Below, in pieces: positions 1 to 13,403 of a stretch of 64,000 nucleotides of DNA. The notes below the pieces were generated by a model that saw only the letters and a list, made by a program, of their open reading frames with translations, ran no database searches and was not told where the DNA came from. A program made the position numbers and the translations under genes. Source of the stretch: Pomphorhynchus laevis (lineage: Eukaryota; Acanthocephala; Palaeacanthocephala; Echinorhynchida; Pomphorhynchidae); contig WNNJ02000022.1 in assembly GCA_012934845.2 (NCBI GenBank), forward strand, positions 1 to 64,000, in the 5' to 3' direction. Position 1 is the first letter of the stretch. Every line of letters begins with the position of its first letter.

Positions 1-950
1 AAAATCGTAATATTTTGAAATATAAAGTAATTTAAGTGAATAGCAACACTTATTAATGATATTCTGAAAGCTCATATTATCAGCTACAGAAATGCACTTT
101 GATAGAGCTAAAATATTATGATATGTATATCAAGTGTTGAACTTATTTTCAATCTTATTCTTATAAAATTGCTTTTATTGTCATTCTTACTAACTATAAA
201 TAGTTGTATTACATAAATAATTGCATTATGAAAATGTTCACAGGTTCATTTGACTTCTAAATATATTGTTTTTAATATTAAGTAAATAAAAATTTTAGAA
301 TTTTACTAATAAACAGTATTTTCAAATCTAGATTTGCATTATACGTTCTTTTAGAATCAAATGCTACATTCTTGAAATAGTAAAGTAGCATACAACATAA
401 TTTAGTTGCTGAAGCTAAATGAAGAAATACACAATGCGAAACATACGAGTGCCTATTTTGTTGCATGTGTTAGAACCATGTTAATTTAAAAATTCTTAAA
501 TACAAATTTAAAAAGAATTACAAAATATTATAAAATTTACAAGTAGATACGAAAGATAAAAGCAATGAACGATCTGAACAATTTAATTGATAATATATAA
601 AATGTAAATTAATGCTTAAATGATACTTACATATAATTAACATTACCAGATATGACCATTGAAGATTGCGTATCAAAGTTTGTCTTATAGAACGTTCTAA
701 ACGTTAAAAATAAAATGAATGTAAAAACGTAGGTATTTTTTTACATTTATTGATAAAAATGTTAATCTAATTATTTGAAATTCTATTATATATAATAGTA
801 GTGCAGGAATGTGATGAGTAAACAATGCTCGGGAATTTTTCACGAAATACGGCATTAATAGATAATGGTGTTGCGTTGTAGAATGGACTTCAACTCACGT
901 CTTTCAGCACCATGCCACTTTAAAATTGAGAATATATCTTATCTTAATAT
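1..950. other. AT-rich DNA, nothing recognised
   Basis: I see no coding signal or structured repeat here. The short open frames are AT-rich chance frames with no recognisable motif. Confidence 0.6.
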
Positions 951-1985
951 CATCTGACAATTAATTAAACTTTTTAAACATCATGCCTGATTTTTATCAA
1001 AAAAGACATGAAGTTTAATAAGAGAATGATATTAATCATTAAATATGAATATGCATTTAGCACATTATTTATTTATAATAGAATAATTAAAGCGAAAAGT
1101 GGTGAAGAAACAGCATCAAGAGCCGTTAATTTTATCATTTATTGAGATCCCAATAAATAATTTTCAATCCCAAACGATTGAAAATTAAATACGTGCTAAT
1201 TAAGATAAGTATAAATACACGGTTTAAACTCAATCATTTACACATAATTCACACATCGTCTGTGGATGTAAAGATAAAAATACGATAGACAGAAAATTTT
1301 CATGAAATATTAAAGTAAAGTATGTTTGTAAATCAAAATATATTTATATTTGAGATGAATTTCAATTATAAGGCAATAAAAATGCACCATTATATTATAA
1401 AAACTCGCTCGCATTTAAAAAACCAAACCAATGATAACGGAAATAAGAAGAAATTGTTTTATAAGAAACAAATTAAATATTTCATATGCAAAAAATTAAT
1501 AATTAAAAAGTGTTGATCCTTACAAACTTTCGGCAGTTCCACTAATAGTCAATGATGAGTTAGATACAAATATTGTATCATGAAATATTCTAAACTCAAA
1601 AAATTACAATTGTTATGAACAAAAAAATTGAAAAATAATATATAATGTAAAAATATTTATAAATGTCAAAATTTCAAAAATGTTGTATCATACTATTAAA
1701 GTTATGAATCAAAAAAAACCTAAGGTATATAAAAATATATATAAAAAAACATAAGATATATATGTAAAAAAACATAAGATATATTTTTAATTAAGTATAC
1801 AACACGTAAAACGTTGGTATTAGAACAGTGACTTATGATGTCAACAATACAGAAATGTAGGTTACCGCTGTTAGCGTATAGATAGGAATAAAGCAAACGT
1901 GGAGTATCTTCAAAAATTTCAATTGTAACAAAGATTGCACAATTCGATTAACTTAAATTAGGAAGCAAATCATGGATAACTAGTT
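950..1985 (+). repeat. Rep-I dispersed repeat, copy 1
   Basis: This non-coding repeat is recognised only by comparison inside the window. Blocks near 1010-1330, 1400-1600 and 1800-1975 recur in the same order near 9.7-10.3, 12.3-12.9, 17.6-18.4 and 19.0-20.3 kb, and in part near 24.1-24.3 kb. The most conserved block (about 1800-1975) ends with a shared 'aattgtaacaa..attgcacaa' tract. Copies are clearly diverged, so the family is old. No ORF is shared between copies: the 64-codon Lys-rich frame at 1322-1516 is not kept elsewhere, so I do not call it. The element class is unknown; a non-autonomous retroelement or decayed satellite monomer are both possible. Confidence 0.6.
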
Positions 1986-2039
1986 TTGTATAAGTAGTTA
2001 TTCGGGAAATAGGTAGGTTTTCAAATTAACGTTAGAATG

Positions 2040-3515
2040 ATCTTTAATTTATTTTTAAAGTATTTTATATATTTTACTATTTTCTGTTTGATGATATTTT
2101 TATAGTAACCTACTTTTAAATATGCATTTATTAAATTAATTAATGATTTTGAAGAAAGACAATATCGTAACAAATTTTTGCAGTTCTTAAAATTTCATTA
2201 TTTAATGTACTATTATTATATATTAAATAGTATGCACTAATGCTCATGCAAAAATGTTTCTTGTAAATTTAAATATGTCATCTTTACGATATAAATTAAT
2301 AATAGTTTTAATTGAAGTCAATTTAATGTTTATATCTAGATATATACGTTCTTTATCATCAATATTGGCTATACTTAATATAAGGCTACCGGGATAAATT
2401 TGTTCGCATATTGAATAAAAATTATTGGAGTTAAATGCACACATATTATTAATTTATCAAAACTTATATTTCATATCTTTAAAAAATTTAGATTTTTTAC
2501 ACAGTTATAAACAAATACATGTTCTAAAAAGCTATAAAATTAGTCAGCTATAAATATTCTACTGTTTCTAATCATTAGAACAGGACAACTTTTATTTTTT
2601 CTAAATATAGATGCCCCTACTTGGTAAAAATTATGATTTATCAAAATATTTTAGGATTCTATTAATTTAGTTTTAAAATATTAGATTTAATTTATTAGAA
2701 TTAATACTGAAATAGTGTTTTATACCAGTATTAATTTCGATTACCTTGCAATATTTTTTAAAATGTGCTTTAATTACTTTAAGTATTTTATTCATATTGA
2801 CAGAACGTGGTTTTAATGTACATTTAAACGCACTACATATGAACCTAGGTTTTATTGGATTTTTATGTAATTTTGGATTCCAATATAATATAGGTATAGT
2901 TTTATTATCTAATCCAACCTTTATACCCATTTATATCCATTATAGAACAGTGACTTGTAATAATTGTTTTTAAACTCAACTCACTACGTTCATAAGTTAG
3001 ATTTACATTTAAATCGTTAGAATTAACCTCTTTCATTAGTATATCATAAAAAAGCTTTTTGCATATAAAGACAAAGTTATTACTAGCTTTATCAATAGTT
3101 GTTATTATATAGTTATCCTTTAATTTAGTAAGTTCTGTATATCAATCTTTATTAATTTGGTCTTTTCTTTTATAATTGTTTGTTATTTTCATTTTATTTT
3201 TAATTTTATCAAATATATAATCTTTCCAAATGTTAATCTTAGATATATTCGAGCTTTCACTATTAATCAGCTTACTAAAGTAATCATTTAAGTTATTATA
3301 TAACGAATTGTAAATTTTATTTTTGTCGTTGTTATTATTTAATCTATATTTATACCCTTTTGATAGCATTTCCATTAATTCACCATTTACAATCAATTAT
3401 GGATTATAAGTACATATATGTTCATTAATTTTATCAAAATTAAGATTACATATAGATTTTAATTATTTATTATACTGAAAAAAATCGTCCTTATGGCGGT
3501 AACAGCTTATACCTT
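2040..3515 (-). mobile_element. Penelope-like element fossil P1 (reverse transcriptase remnants)
   Basis: On the minus strand this region encodes pieces colinear with the better preserved copy P2 at 15.2-17.3 kb. These are an N-terminal helical Asn/Lys-rich segment (3396-3142), the 'NPKLHKNP..PRFICSAFKCTLKP' type segment split across 2930-2673, and the C-terminal part after the YIDD-type motif ('FNSNNFYSIC', 2444-2244). The conserved 'PK.HK' and 'RFI' blocks are typical of Penelope-like RT. The copy is broken in several places and lacks an internal part of the RT present in P2. A conserved ~30 bp block upstream of the reading frame (3484-3513) is also present upstream of P2. Confidence 0.75.
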
Positions 3516-3858
3516 AGTTACGCTATATATTTATTGAAATCCGATTTTTTATTTTTTTCCTTAACAAATATTTTAAGGTATACGTACATTTATATATTCT
3601 ACACTTTTACTAATGAAGTTTATGGCTAATGTATATTTTTATTATTAACATTTATCGTCATAAATGTGAATTATTATCATAATTATTGTAATTATTGGAC
3701 TGTTAAACAAATTCTTGGTTATAACCACTTACAATAATATTACTTACAAGATAAATAACATACAATTACTTCTTAGTAAAACAATCATACCTTAAATCCC
3801 CAACATTTTCTAAAGTAACAACTGAATGCTACGCGGTGTATCTACTTCTTCTTTCTAA

Positions 3859-6190
3859 TGTGGCGCCTGCAATGCTTAATTTTCTGATTACAAGAGTTGT
3901 AAATGCGTAAAGGGCAAAAAATCTGGCACGAACTGCTCCGCGTCGTCTTGTTCTAATAAACGATCGCAAGTAGATATGCATGACAACACAGAAACAACGA
4001 ATCGACGAGTTGTCAAACTGCCTTCACCGCAGTTTGATCAGTCCCGCTATGCTAACCAATTGAAGTCAAAGAATCAACCTAATTCTACTCTAGATACTCA
4101 TCATCCAAGCAGAAACATAAAAACAACCGATGACTTGTTTGAGGCTGTTATCCACTATCGACCTGATCTTACGATTCATCTACGATGCTGCGCAAGCAAC
4201 AAGATTGTTAAGATTATAACCGACTTTTATCAGAAATTGAAAGAAGCTAAATCTGATACACAATCGTTACTTCGAAATGTTTCTATTTTCTCTCGACCAG
4301 TATAACAAAGAAGACCAACACGAAAAGTCAAACTTATTCGTAAGACTCTTGAACGCAGATAATTCGATTGGCGAAACAACAATTTCGATGACCTTTACCG
4401 TGAAGCGTTTTATATATAAAGCAATCTCGAACTTCGTCGCTTACAGAAGCACATTGACAGAGTCAAACAGTATCAAAACCTAATGACAAGTAAGAATAGG
4501 CGCTGGCACAGCTATTCCCGATGAAAAATTTGAGGCACATATCCTACAAGCAGTCGATATTATTGATAACGCAACAGTTTTGTAGATCCTCCAGAAGCTA
4601 CACCCTGCTGCAACGCCTCCAGAGCAAGACACTCTTCTGTCGTTATAGTTTCCTGGATTCAAACCTCATCACGCATGTAGTTTTTATGCACTGGATGAAA
4701 GCCAGATCATTAGATCTAGTACGAAAATCAAATGGAGCTCTATAGCTTCAGGTTTAGACTCGTAAGTGGGGCTTCACATGCTTTCAGACGTTGTGCCTCA
4801 ATTTGTTAAGCTTGCCATGGAAATCACTCGTCAGCTTTGCAATATACATCGCGATGAAAATATTAGACCATGTACGCTAAATGCATACCCTGCATGATGT
4901 TTAGTTGCGCTAGAAATAAATAAGATGGAATTCGCCCAATCAGAATTTGCAACACCGTGAGACGTATCATAAGCAGGACAATTTTGGATTTCACACGCAA
5001 CGACATTTGACACGTCGATATATGCACACAATTGGGGGATTCGCATAGAGGCCGAATATATGCTGCGATATGCCCGTTAAGAAACGAGTTTTATCGACAT
5101 AAAGACTACTGCATATTGACGATTGACGCAAACCACGCTGTCAATCAAACAAATCGATCTGTGGCGCTACACAACATTAAATAAGTGTGCCCGTCGCTAT
5201 GCTGTTCCCTTCGCAATATTTACTAACTCCGGCGCAACTTGCAGTACGGTCCCAAAATATGTTCTCTACTAAAGAATTTACTCAAGGCGATATTATCGCA
5301 ATAGCTGCCTTCGCCCTAAACTACCTACCACAAATCGCATTGATCCAGCGAGGATTACAGTCCGTTTTCTAAAAGTGGTATGCTGATGATGCCAACTTTG
5401 TAGGAACCATTGACAAGTTCAAGGATATTAATAAGTATGCTTCACAACGATTCTAAATCTCCACCGATGGCAATAAAATACTAGGCACGCTATTAGCAGT
5501 AGCGTATTTGAAAACATATCCGTTGCTTAACTGTCAGTAAATTGGATTTCGATACTCAAAGGTTTGTCTATTGTAGCTAACGCTGATCCGCCGGTCGCTT
5601 TTGCTGGATTAACTCACGCTGTTTAATATAAGTAGACGCATATAATGCGCACTTGCAAGTGCTCTGAGACTGCATGGACATACCCTTTTATTATACTTAC
5701 TCAACAGTTACTCCCTGGATTCGCAATGTGAAACCGAAATGACGATTAGATTGCAATGCTGTGCTTTTCATTAAAATTGAGGCGGTTTTAGAATCACCCA
5801 TCAAGGATTCACATTAAAATTAAAACGATTATCAGTACAGATGCTTGTCACAACTTACGATTACGGCCTTATTGGTGATAACAAGAGAGACAAACAAATT
5901 ACAAAGCGGCTAACAATGACAAAACTTAGAGTTCAAGGGCATCAAGAACGTATTTTCGGGCAATCTATTTTAGATACACCAACGACGAATTGCTTGATCG
6001 CGCACTCAGACCGTAATGGAGCATCATCGTGGCTAAGTACGATCCGTTAGCCCATGAAGGGTTTTATCTATCAGCAAACGAATTTAAAGATGCCCTAAAC
6101 GCTAGAAAAGGTAAGGTCGATCCCTTCGTGAAAAAAATCGATAGCATTTGCGGCGCACCAGTAATCATCGCTCATTTTCTATCGTTCAAG
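3859..6190 (+). mobile_element. REL-endonuclease LINE A1 (degenerate)
   Basis: This is a decayed non-LTR element of the same family as copy B at 52.4-54.9 kb. In order it shows: a Cys-rich CXC-like N-terminal patch (3859-3965, C..C ... CKC ... C ... C), a linker frame (3976-4305), a stretch matching the B region 'LVRKTLKRRF' (about 4310-4500), an 'HHACSFYALDES' block (about 4665-4700) aligning with B 'HHVCRFYTLDEN', an RT palm with TQGD (about 5280) and WYADDANFVG (about 5375-5405), and a C-terminal segment with 'GFYLSANEFKDAL' (6059-6097) leading into a poor Cys knuckle. The frame is interrupted many times, so no intact protein remains. It is followed directly by A2, which truncates it. Confidence 0.7.
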
Positions 6191-7656
6191 AACAGTCCAG
6201 TTTATCGACGAATTTAAATAACACGTATGGGCAACCATCAATTCTTACTGTCGATAATATAACGCTATTGTCGGCTGAAAGATTCACACAAGGGGATCCG
6301 CTGGCCATGGCTGCTTACGCTGCTGCATCAATGTCCCTAATTAACAGATTGAGTAAGATTGCACCTGGAGCTATCCACTGTTGGTACGCAGACGATGGAG
6401 CATGTGTCGGAAAAATCGATGACCTCTTAAAAGTGTGGGAATGTGTCAAACAGTTGGGCCCGAATTATGGATACTTTGTAAATCCTACAAAATGCACGCT
6501 TCTCACACACGACGTAGAGCTGGGGACTAATCTAAAGTGATTTGCAGACGATGCCGTACCTATACATAAAGATGGTGCCAAATACCTAGGAAGCTTTATA
6601 GGTATCGGCGAATACGTGAAGTCACGAGTTAAAGAAACAGTCGACGATTGGAATAAGTCACTTGATCAGCTTCATGAGAGTACATCAATCAACGCATTCT
6701 CGGCTTATATTCTATTGACAAAGGCATATCAACACCAACAGACTTATTTATTCAGAACGTGCAAAACCACAAATAGTTGGTTTGAAAGCTTTCGTTCGCG
6801 GCTGTTCGAGCACTTATTACCTCATATGTTAGGTACCGGACTGATTGGAGAGGAAGATAGAATACTAATTACACTTCCGTTCAAATTTGGTGGACTCGGA
6901 ATATATAACCCAACCGAAAGAGGAAATGTGGATTACGTAAACTCGTTAAAGATGTTTGAGCTTAATAGGAATAGCTGTCAAAATTCTGTTCTTCTGGATA
7001 ATCGACGAGATTTGCTGAGCCACATCCGACATTCCAATTTTAGCAGATGGGCTCATATTTCATCAGGTCTCATCGAATCCTCAGAGAGGAATCTTGCTTC
7101 GATTTTTAAAAACGCCAATACAACTGGAGCGTCGTCATGCCTGAATCCAGCGTATGACCTAGCGGGTACATTTCTAACTTCGAGGGAGTTTCAAGACGCT
7201 GTTGCAGTACGATATGGCTGGCAAAGAAGCTTAATGGCAAATAAGTGCCCTTGCGGTGCCGGATTTGATATTACGCATGCCCTGTCATGCCCGACTGGAG
7301 GATTTTATTTTGTCCGTCACAATATTGTAATCGATGAAATATCTAAATGTTTAAGCACGTTTTGTAAGTACGTAATAAAAGAACCCCAACTTAATCCTGT
7401 ACCTCAATCTATTGAATTCGATAACAATACAACATCGCGAGATAGAGATGCAAGGGCAGATATTTCTTGCAACGGCCTATTCGGAAATGCTACGGACCGG
7501 TCCTTCATAGATATATGCATTCTTAACTCTTTGGCTCCGTCGTACTCCCTATCACGAATATCAGACCCCTTCAAATATCACGAAAATTCTTCGTACATAG
7601 ATTGTATACGAACCCTACGATCAATGATCTCAACCCTTATTGCAAAGGCTGTTTGA
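6148..7656 (+). pseudogene. REL-endonuclease LINE A2: RT palm plus zinc knuckle and endonuclease
   Basis: This is the 3' two-thirds of a non-LTR retrotransposon ORF, one continuous frame apart from a single in-frame TGA at 6538-6540. The first part has the RT motifs 'RFTQGDPLAMA' and 'WYADDGACVG' (the YADD catalytic box), then 'LGPNYGYFVNPTK'. The second part (346 codons from 6616) has the thumb region, a C-x-C...H-x3-C knuckle 'CPCGAGFDITHALSC' (residues about 211-225), 'RHN', and then 'RADI' and 'SFIDICILN'. These look like the PD..D core of the restriction-like endonuclease found after RT in R2-type LINEs. The fingers are missing, so the copy is 5'-truncated near 6150-6190, inside A1. It could also be described as an unclassified early-branching LINE; clade assignment is inference. 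Confidence 0.8.
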
Positions 7657-7830
7657 ATGTCAATAAGGATGAAACCTTACGCATGTCAGAAAGCAGACAT
7701 GTCAGAAAGCAACAACCAATAATCACACGAAATCACAAATAACGTTCTAAGTTTAATAATGATAACAATATAAGAGCCCATTTGGGGGAAACTCGTAAAT
7801 TGTAATTGTCTGTAATTAATAATAAATTTT
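7657..7830 (+). other. Probable 3' UTR of A2
   Basis: After the A2 stop codon comes a non-coding tract that includes a 15-16 bp tandem pair around 'catgtcagaaagca' (about 7681-7711). It then grades into AT-rich DNA with a TAATAATAAA run, which may mark the 3' tail. The end point is uncertain. Confidence 0.4.
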
Positions 7831-9670
7831 TATTTTGAAGAAAAGTGAAATAATCTTACAATAAACATTAATAATAAAAATGTCCACAACATATCACTTA
7901 CAAATGTGTTTTTTCGTAATTTCGTTCGATAGTACCATTGATATCTCTAAACAAATATAAATTTAAAAGCTAAAAATCTAGATGCACCATTAAAATAAAT
8001 TCAGTATTAGAGCTACACAATTTAGCGGCAGATAGTAAACTCCGAGAGTTCAACTTAATTTTTTTCAGGATTATTTATTAAAAATCACTTAAATGTAAAA
8101 ATTCTTCACATTTTAACAGAAACAGTGAAGGTCACATTCTCGTCTAAAGGAATTGTTCGCGCTGTGTTATTATGAACTGAATTTGAAAATATAAATATCT
8201 CGTTCGTGATAAATACCATTACTTGTTAATATCAATTCTTTGACGGATTTATTTAAAGTAAGCTACTATCATGTTTATTTTTATTTATTAAGTCATGCAA
8301 TTTTATCTCTTATTACACTATTTCATTAGACATATTAAACTTGAAAACATTATATAGAGAAACCAATTTTAAAAGAAAAATATTTTAATAAAACAATTAA
8401 AATTTTCAATTTTCATAAATATTATCCTTAATATTTATACTGAACAAATTATCAATTTTTAAAAATATATTGTCTGCTTTATTAAAATGTGTCTCTTTAA
8501 TGGAGCAATTTTATAAAGAAGGCATCGATACTAATTACAAATAAGATATGTAATGTATAATCAAAACATTATCAAATGATAATTTAAATAATAAGGCAAC
8601 GACCAAGAGAAATAAAGGCAATTCAGATATGCTTGCAAAGGTAGCCATGAATTTATAGATTAAAATTAAATAAACCTATCTTATGAGGAAAACATTAATT
8701 TTTTAAAAGTTAAACAAAATGGTAAATTATTTTATTTAAAGAACAACCATATTTTGTATAAGGCTAATTTTGCTTTACTGAGTTCGTCTTGAAATTGAAT
8801 CCATCTATGCATTTAGATTTAAAAAATCTTACATACATGTAAAATTTTAGATAATCAACAATTACAATTTGTCAATTAATGTAGACACAAATCGATACTA
8901 TATCTATCTTGCAAATATTGATTTTTTCATAATAAATATTTATTTTGAAAATTTATCTAATTATATATTATTTATCATAAATACGTTCTATATTTATAAA
9001 GTTCTTTTCAAAATACACGCTATTGTGTTATAATAAAACAATTATGTGATTATTTTTGTAAATAATTATAACTTTTTTGTCAAATTAATAGGTTTAATAT
9101 TAAAACATAAAAAACTCTTGTCTGTAGAACCGAAGCACAACAAATATATTATGACTTGCTATAAAAGAATATAATGATTTTATATTTCTTCTTAAAAATA
9201 TATTTACATTCTTAAAAGCTTAATTTGCATTCTTAAAAGCTAAAACTAATGCCTAAACTGTGAAAAAAACTTTACGGTTTAAATTGATTGTTATTAAATT
9301 TTATACTGTTTTTATAAATATACGAAAGAGCAATGTAAAAACTGATTTGTTATACAATAAATTTACAAAGACCTCGATACGAGTTCATTTTTGTTTAAAC
9401 TTTTTAAATATATATTAATTTATTAAAGCTAATATTTATTGCTAATTAAAAGACCTTACCAATAATATTCCGTCATTACATTAAATAAACTATTTATTTA
9501 ATTATATTAAACTTGAAATTGTATATCAATTTGTAAATGTTATATTAAAGAGTTTACATCAAGCAAAAATTCCGTAAGAATATAATTATTTCATTATAGC
9601 TATAGTTGTATTGCATTGAATAATATCAACGTTTTCTAACGAATACAATTACACGAACTTAACTCAGGAT
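7830..9670. other. AT-rich DNA, nothing recognised
   Basis: No supportable gene or repeat is seen. Confidence 0.6.
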
Positions 9671-10310
9671 TCGTCAGAAAAAAAAACAACTAAAAATACA
9701 GAATGTTGAAAAACAACAGAATGATTTTGAATAGATAAAATGCTTTAAAAAGAAACAAATTAAATATTTAGATAAAGAAATTAATAAATTTAAACTTGTT
9801 GACTCTTACATATCTTGGACGGTTCCATTAATAGTCAATAAAGAGTTTGATTCAAATGTTGTATTTCGAAATATTCTAAAACACACATTGTAATCGCTAA
9901 ACAAATTTAAAAAATAGTATCTTATGTTAAAAATACTTTTAAATGTTAAAATTTCAAAAATTTTATATCAAGCTATTTTAATTAATGACACGGCACATTA
10001 AATAATTGTAATTAAGAATACAATAATATTTATAGAAGTTGTACTTTATAAATAGTGGTTGATAAAACATATTAAATCAAAGTAATAAAATTGTGCAAAT
10101 TTTATTGTTGAATGATCATCAGCAAACATTGAAATGAACCAAACGTGACATGTTAGTAATATATTACTAGCTTATGAGGTCAACCAGTACTATAATGAAG
10201 CGTACTGATGTTGCTTCAAGATTAGATAAGAGCAAACGTGAGGTGTTTTCAAAAATTTTAATAGTAACCATGACTGCACAATTATATTAACTTAAAATTA
10301 GGATGCAGAT
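9670..10310 (+). repeat. Rep-I dispersed repeat, copy 2
   Basis: The order of blocks matches copy 1: 'acaaattaaatattta', then 'tccattaatagtcaat' near 9830, then the conserved 3' block 10110-10300 with 'cttatgaggtc' and 'gactgcacaattatatt'. This copy contains a 16 bp perfect hairpin, 'tagtaatatattacta', just before 'gcttatgagg', in the position where other copies have weaker pairing. Confidence 0.6.
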
Positions 10311-12290
10311 TATAATAAAGATTTTCTTAATAAATAAATGACAACAGATAGCTAATTAAAAAAGGAAACATGCTAAAAATTATGTATTTTCAAATTCAAA
10401 CTTAAATATTGCCATACCAACGCTAATCTATTTTGAAATCAGAAATGATTTTAATTAAGTTTGCAAAATTTAAAGTCTCTTATTAAAATCTAATTGACAC
10501 AAGAAACATTTATGTTGTTATGAGGGTCGTTATTTTTTGACCTTAAAATTTACCTGTTCATTAACATGGACATGATATATTTTACAGGGATGTCATATTT
10601 AATTATCAAGCGTAAGTTGATATATTCTTGCACTAAAGTTGACATATTACGCATATCTAAAAAATTGCTTTATTCAAAAATAATTAAAGATTGCTTGAAT
10701 CATCAATAGACACACAATCACTAGACACATTATCAATTACGTTATGCTTATTCAAATTAATTCACGCGTTAAATAATATTTCAAAACTGAAATATTGCAT
10801 CACATTAAAACTAAAATACCACATTTCATAAACAGAATATAAACCTATTATTGATGATATTAAATAATATTAGAATAAATTAATTATATCAAAATAAAAA
10901 AAACGAAAATATTACAAGATAGATGTTGCATTTACGTTCATCACAATGCAAATAAAGATTTAAAGTTTTTACTTGTTGTCGCTACAAAAAAACTGTCCAC
11001 ATGCAAACTGAGTGTAACATATATAGAAATAAACCAAAGCGTTACCGCAACATAGTGTTAGTGAACAATCAATAGAGTTTTACCGACAGTGCATGAATTA
11101 GATGCACTGCCACTACGTAACAATAGAGATTGGACTCGTTTTTAATTTCTCAATGTCAATTATAAACAAATTACAATAACATGATATAGATATTCTTTTC
11201 ACATTTAAACTATTAACAAAGGATCAAATGATAAACTACTGCTGATCCTTTGTAAATGATAACATAATTCTAATCGATCAAATGTAACGTAATTTTTTAA
11301 ATCTAAAATAATTTATTAAAATTTATATACTAACTTTATTAAATGTCAATCATATGTAAATTTAAAGTAAACTGATTAAGTTTGATGCTAACTAAATTAA
11401 TGTTATAAAACAGTTTCTTTTTGTTTTCTAATCATTTGTGATATTTGACTATTACAGATTGTCTTGATTATAAGTGTAGGCTAAATATCGTAATAAATAA
11501 GAAACATGTTTTATATATATTAAAGCAGGACGTAAGACGTTCTGATGTTTATGATTAATATCGCTTGGAATAAATTTTACAATAAATTCCACAATTCTAC
11601 AAATTGTGGGATTCTTCCGGAACTATAAACTGGATATGCTTAAATTAAAATGTGTAAACATATACTAAATAGTATTATACTAGGTAAAAATGTTAAGATT
11701 TAAACATATGTTCCCTATTTTATGCACTAAACAAAATCATGTAAATGTAAGTTTATAAATATAAAACATTTTATTAAAATTAAATAATTGATTTTATTAA
11801 ATATCAATCGTTAATTAAATCAGCAAATTAAATAAATATATAATTTGTAAGAAATGTTCTACAAGCATTTTTATAATCGGGTTTGTAAAAATATCAAAAT
11901 TAATGCGAGCGTGCTAATTATATTTAGCTTTATTTATCCAGAAATGTTACACATTAATATAAATAGAGAAGAATTCATAAAAATGAGTAGTCATTATTTG
12001 TATATCAGGAAATGGCTTAATCGCAAACAAATAATGTAATTTTCCTCGACCAACTTGAATTTTTATGTGATGATATAAGGTAAAGTAACTCTTAAAACAT
12101 CGTCAGCTTGGCAGCCTAAATTCGCAGGGCCGCATAGATGTCGATGGAAAGAGAATAAATTATAAACTCTGAAAAAATATAAATGGATTATAGATGGATA
12201 TATAAATCTACAAATATACAAAATATAGATGGATATAGAAACACCATGGAACAATCATCAAAATAAATCACACATAAACAACACATGTAA
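10310..12290. other. AT-rich DNA, nothing coding
   Basis: Only a short inverted pair (acaaaggatca ... tgatcctttgt, about 11217-11253) stands out. The 61-codon frame at 11854-12039 has no recognisable feature and is not called. Confidence 0.5.
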
Positions 12291-13150
12291 CTAGTACGAT
12301 ACATTAAGCCCATAAGTAAGCACACATTGCTCGCATTTGCAAAACCAAACGAATGATTACTGAAATGAAAAGTAATATTTTCATACTATACAAATTAAAT
12401 ATATTATACGCGAAAATCAATAATATATGCACATTTGAACTTACATATACTGGACGTTACCGTAAATAGTTAATGAAGAGTTTGATACAAATATTGTATT
12501 TATCAATTTTCTAAGCAAAAAAGTTATCATCAAAAATGAAACAAAAATTTGTAAGTGAAAAAAAATTTTTGCATTTCAAAGTTTGTTCTTAAAGTATTTA
12601 AATTTATTAAAATATACATTTGATATGTTTATATAAAAGAATACAATAAAATTTTATAAAGCCGTTGATTTTTTTAAAGTGGTTGAAAAAAAACATATGT
12701 AAATAAAGTGATAAAGCTGTGCAAATTTTATTGTCGAGTGATCTTTAGCAAACAGTTAAAAGACCGAAACGTGAAATGCCGATATTAGATCAGTATCTAA
12801 TCATGTCTATCAATACTAAATGTAGCGTACTGATGTTGCCTTATGATTCAAGCAAAGTACAGTCCCATCAAAATTTCAATTGTAACAACGACTGCGCAAA
12901 TATATTAACTTAAAATCGTGAATGTATGAATTCACGATGTTTAAATTCGTGAATAAATGTCTGAATTTCAAAGTTTATTCTCAAACTATTCAAATTAATC
13001 AAAATATGAATTTGATATGTTTTATATAAAAAAATACAATAATGTTTAATAAAGCCGTTGATTTTTTAAAAGTGATTGATAAAAACATATTTGAACAAAG
13101 TTAAAAATTTTGAAAAATATTATCTTAAATTATGAAAATATGTTCTAAAT
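12290..13150 (+). repeat. Rep-I dispersed repeat, copy 3, with internal duplication
   Basis: Block order is as in the other copies: 'tcgcatttgcaaaacc' near 12330, 'gttaatgaagagtttgatac' near 12470, and the 3' block 12730-12915 with 'gaccgaaacg'. A segment of roughly 140 bp (about 12565-12710, containing 'aaagccgttgattttt') is repeated at about 12965-13100, so this copy has a partial internal duplication or a second truncated copy attached. Confidence 0.6.
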
Positions 13151-13311
13151 GCAAACTATTTAATTGATTATTTACAAAATATTGTAGTCGACAATAATAA
13201 CAAACGACCACTGATAAAATACCTATAATTTACGTTTACTTACAACCGATTAACAATACCAACAATATCCAATAACGACGGTGACAATATTTTAGCATTG
13301 TAAAACCGTCT

Positions 13312-13403
13312 AAACGGATAAAAAATCATTCATTTGTGAATTAAACAGAATACTTAAAAACGGATAAAAAATCATTCATTTGTGAATTAAACAGAATACT
13401 TAG
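13312..13403. repeat. 46 bp perfect tandem duplication
   Basis: The unit starting 'aaacggataaaaaatcatt' occurs twice in direct succession (13312-13357 and 13358-13403) without differences that I can see. That implies a recent local duplication. Confidence 0.85.

Noticed and set aside
1322-1516. 64-codon Lys/Asn-rich frame in Rep-I copy 1
   Set aside because: The frame is not kept in the other Rep-I copies, so it is not evidence of coding.
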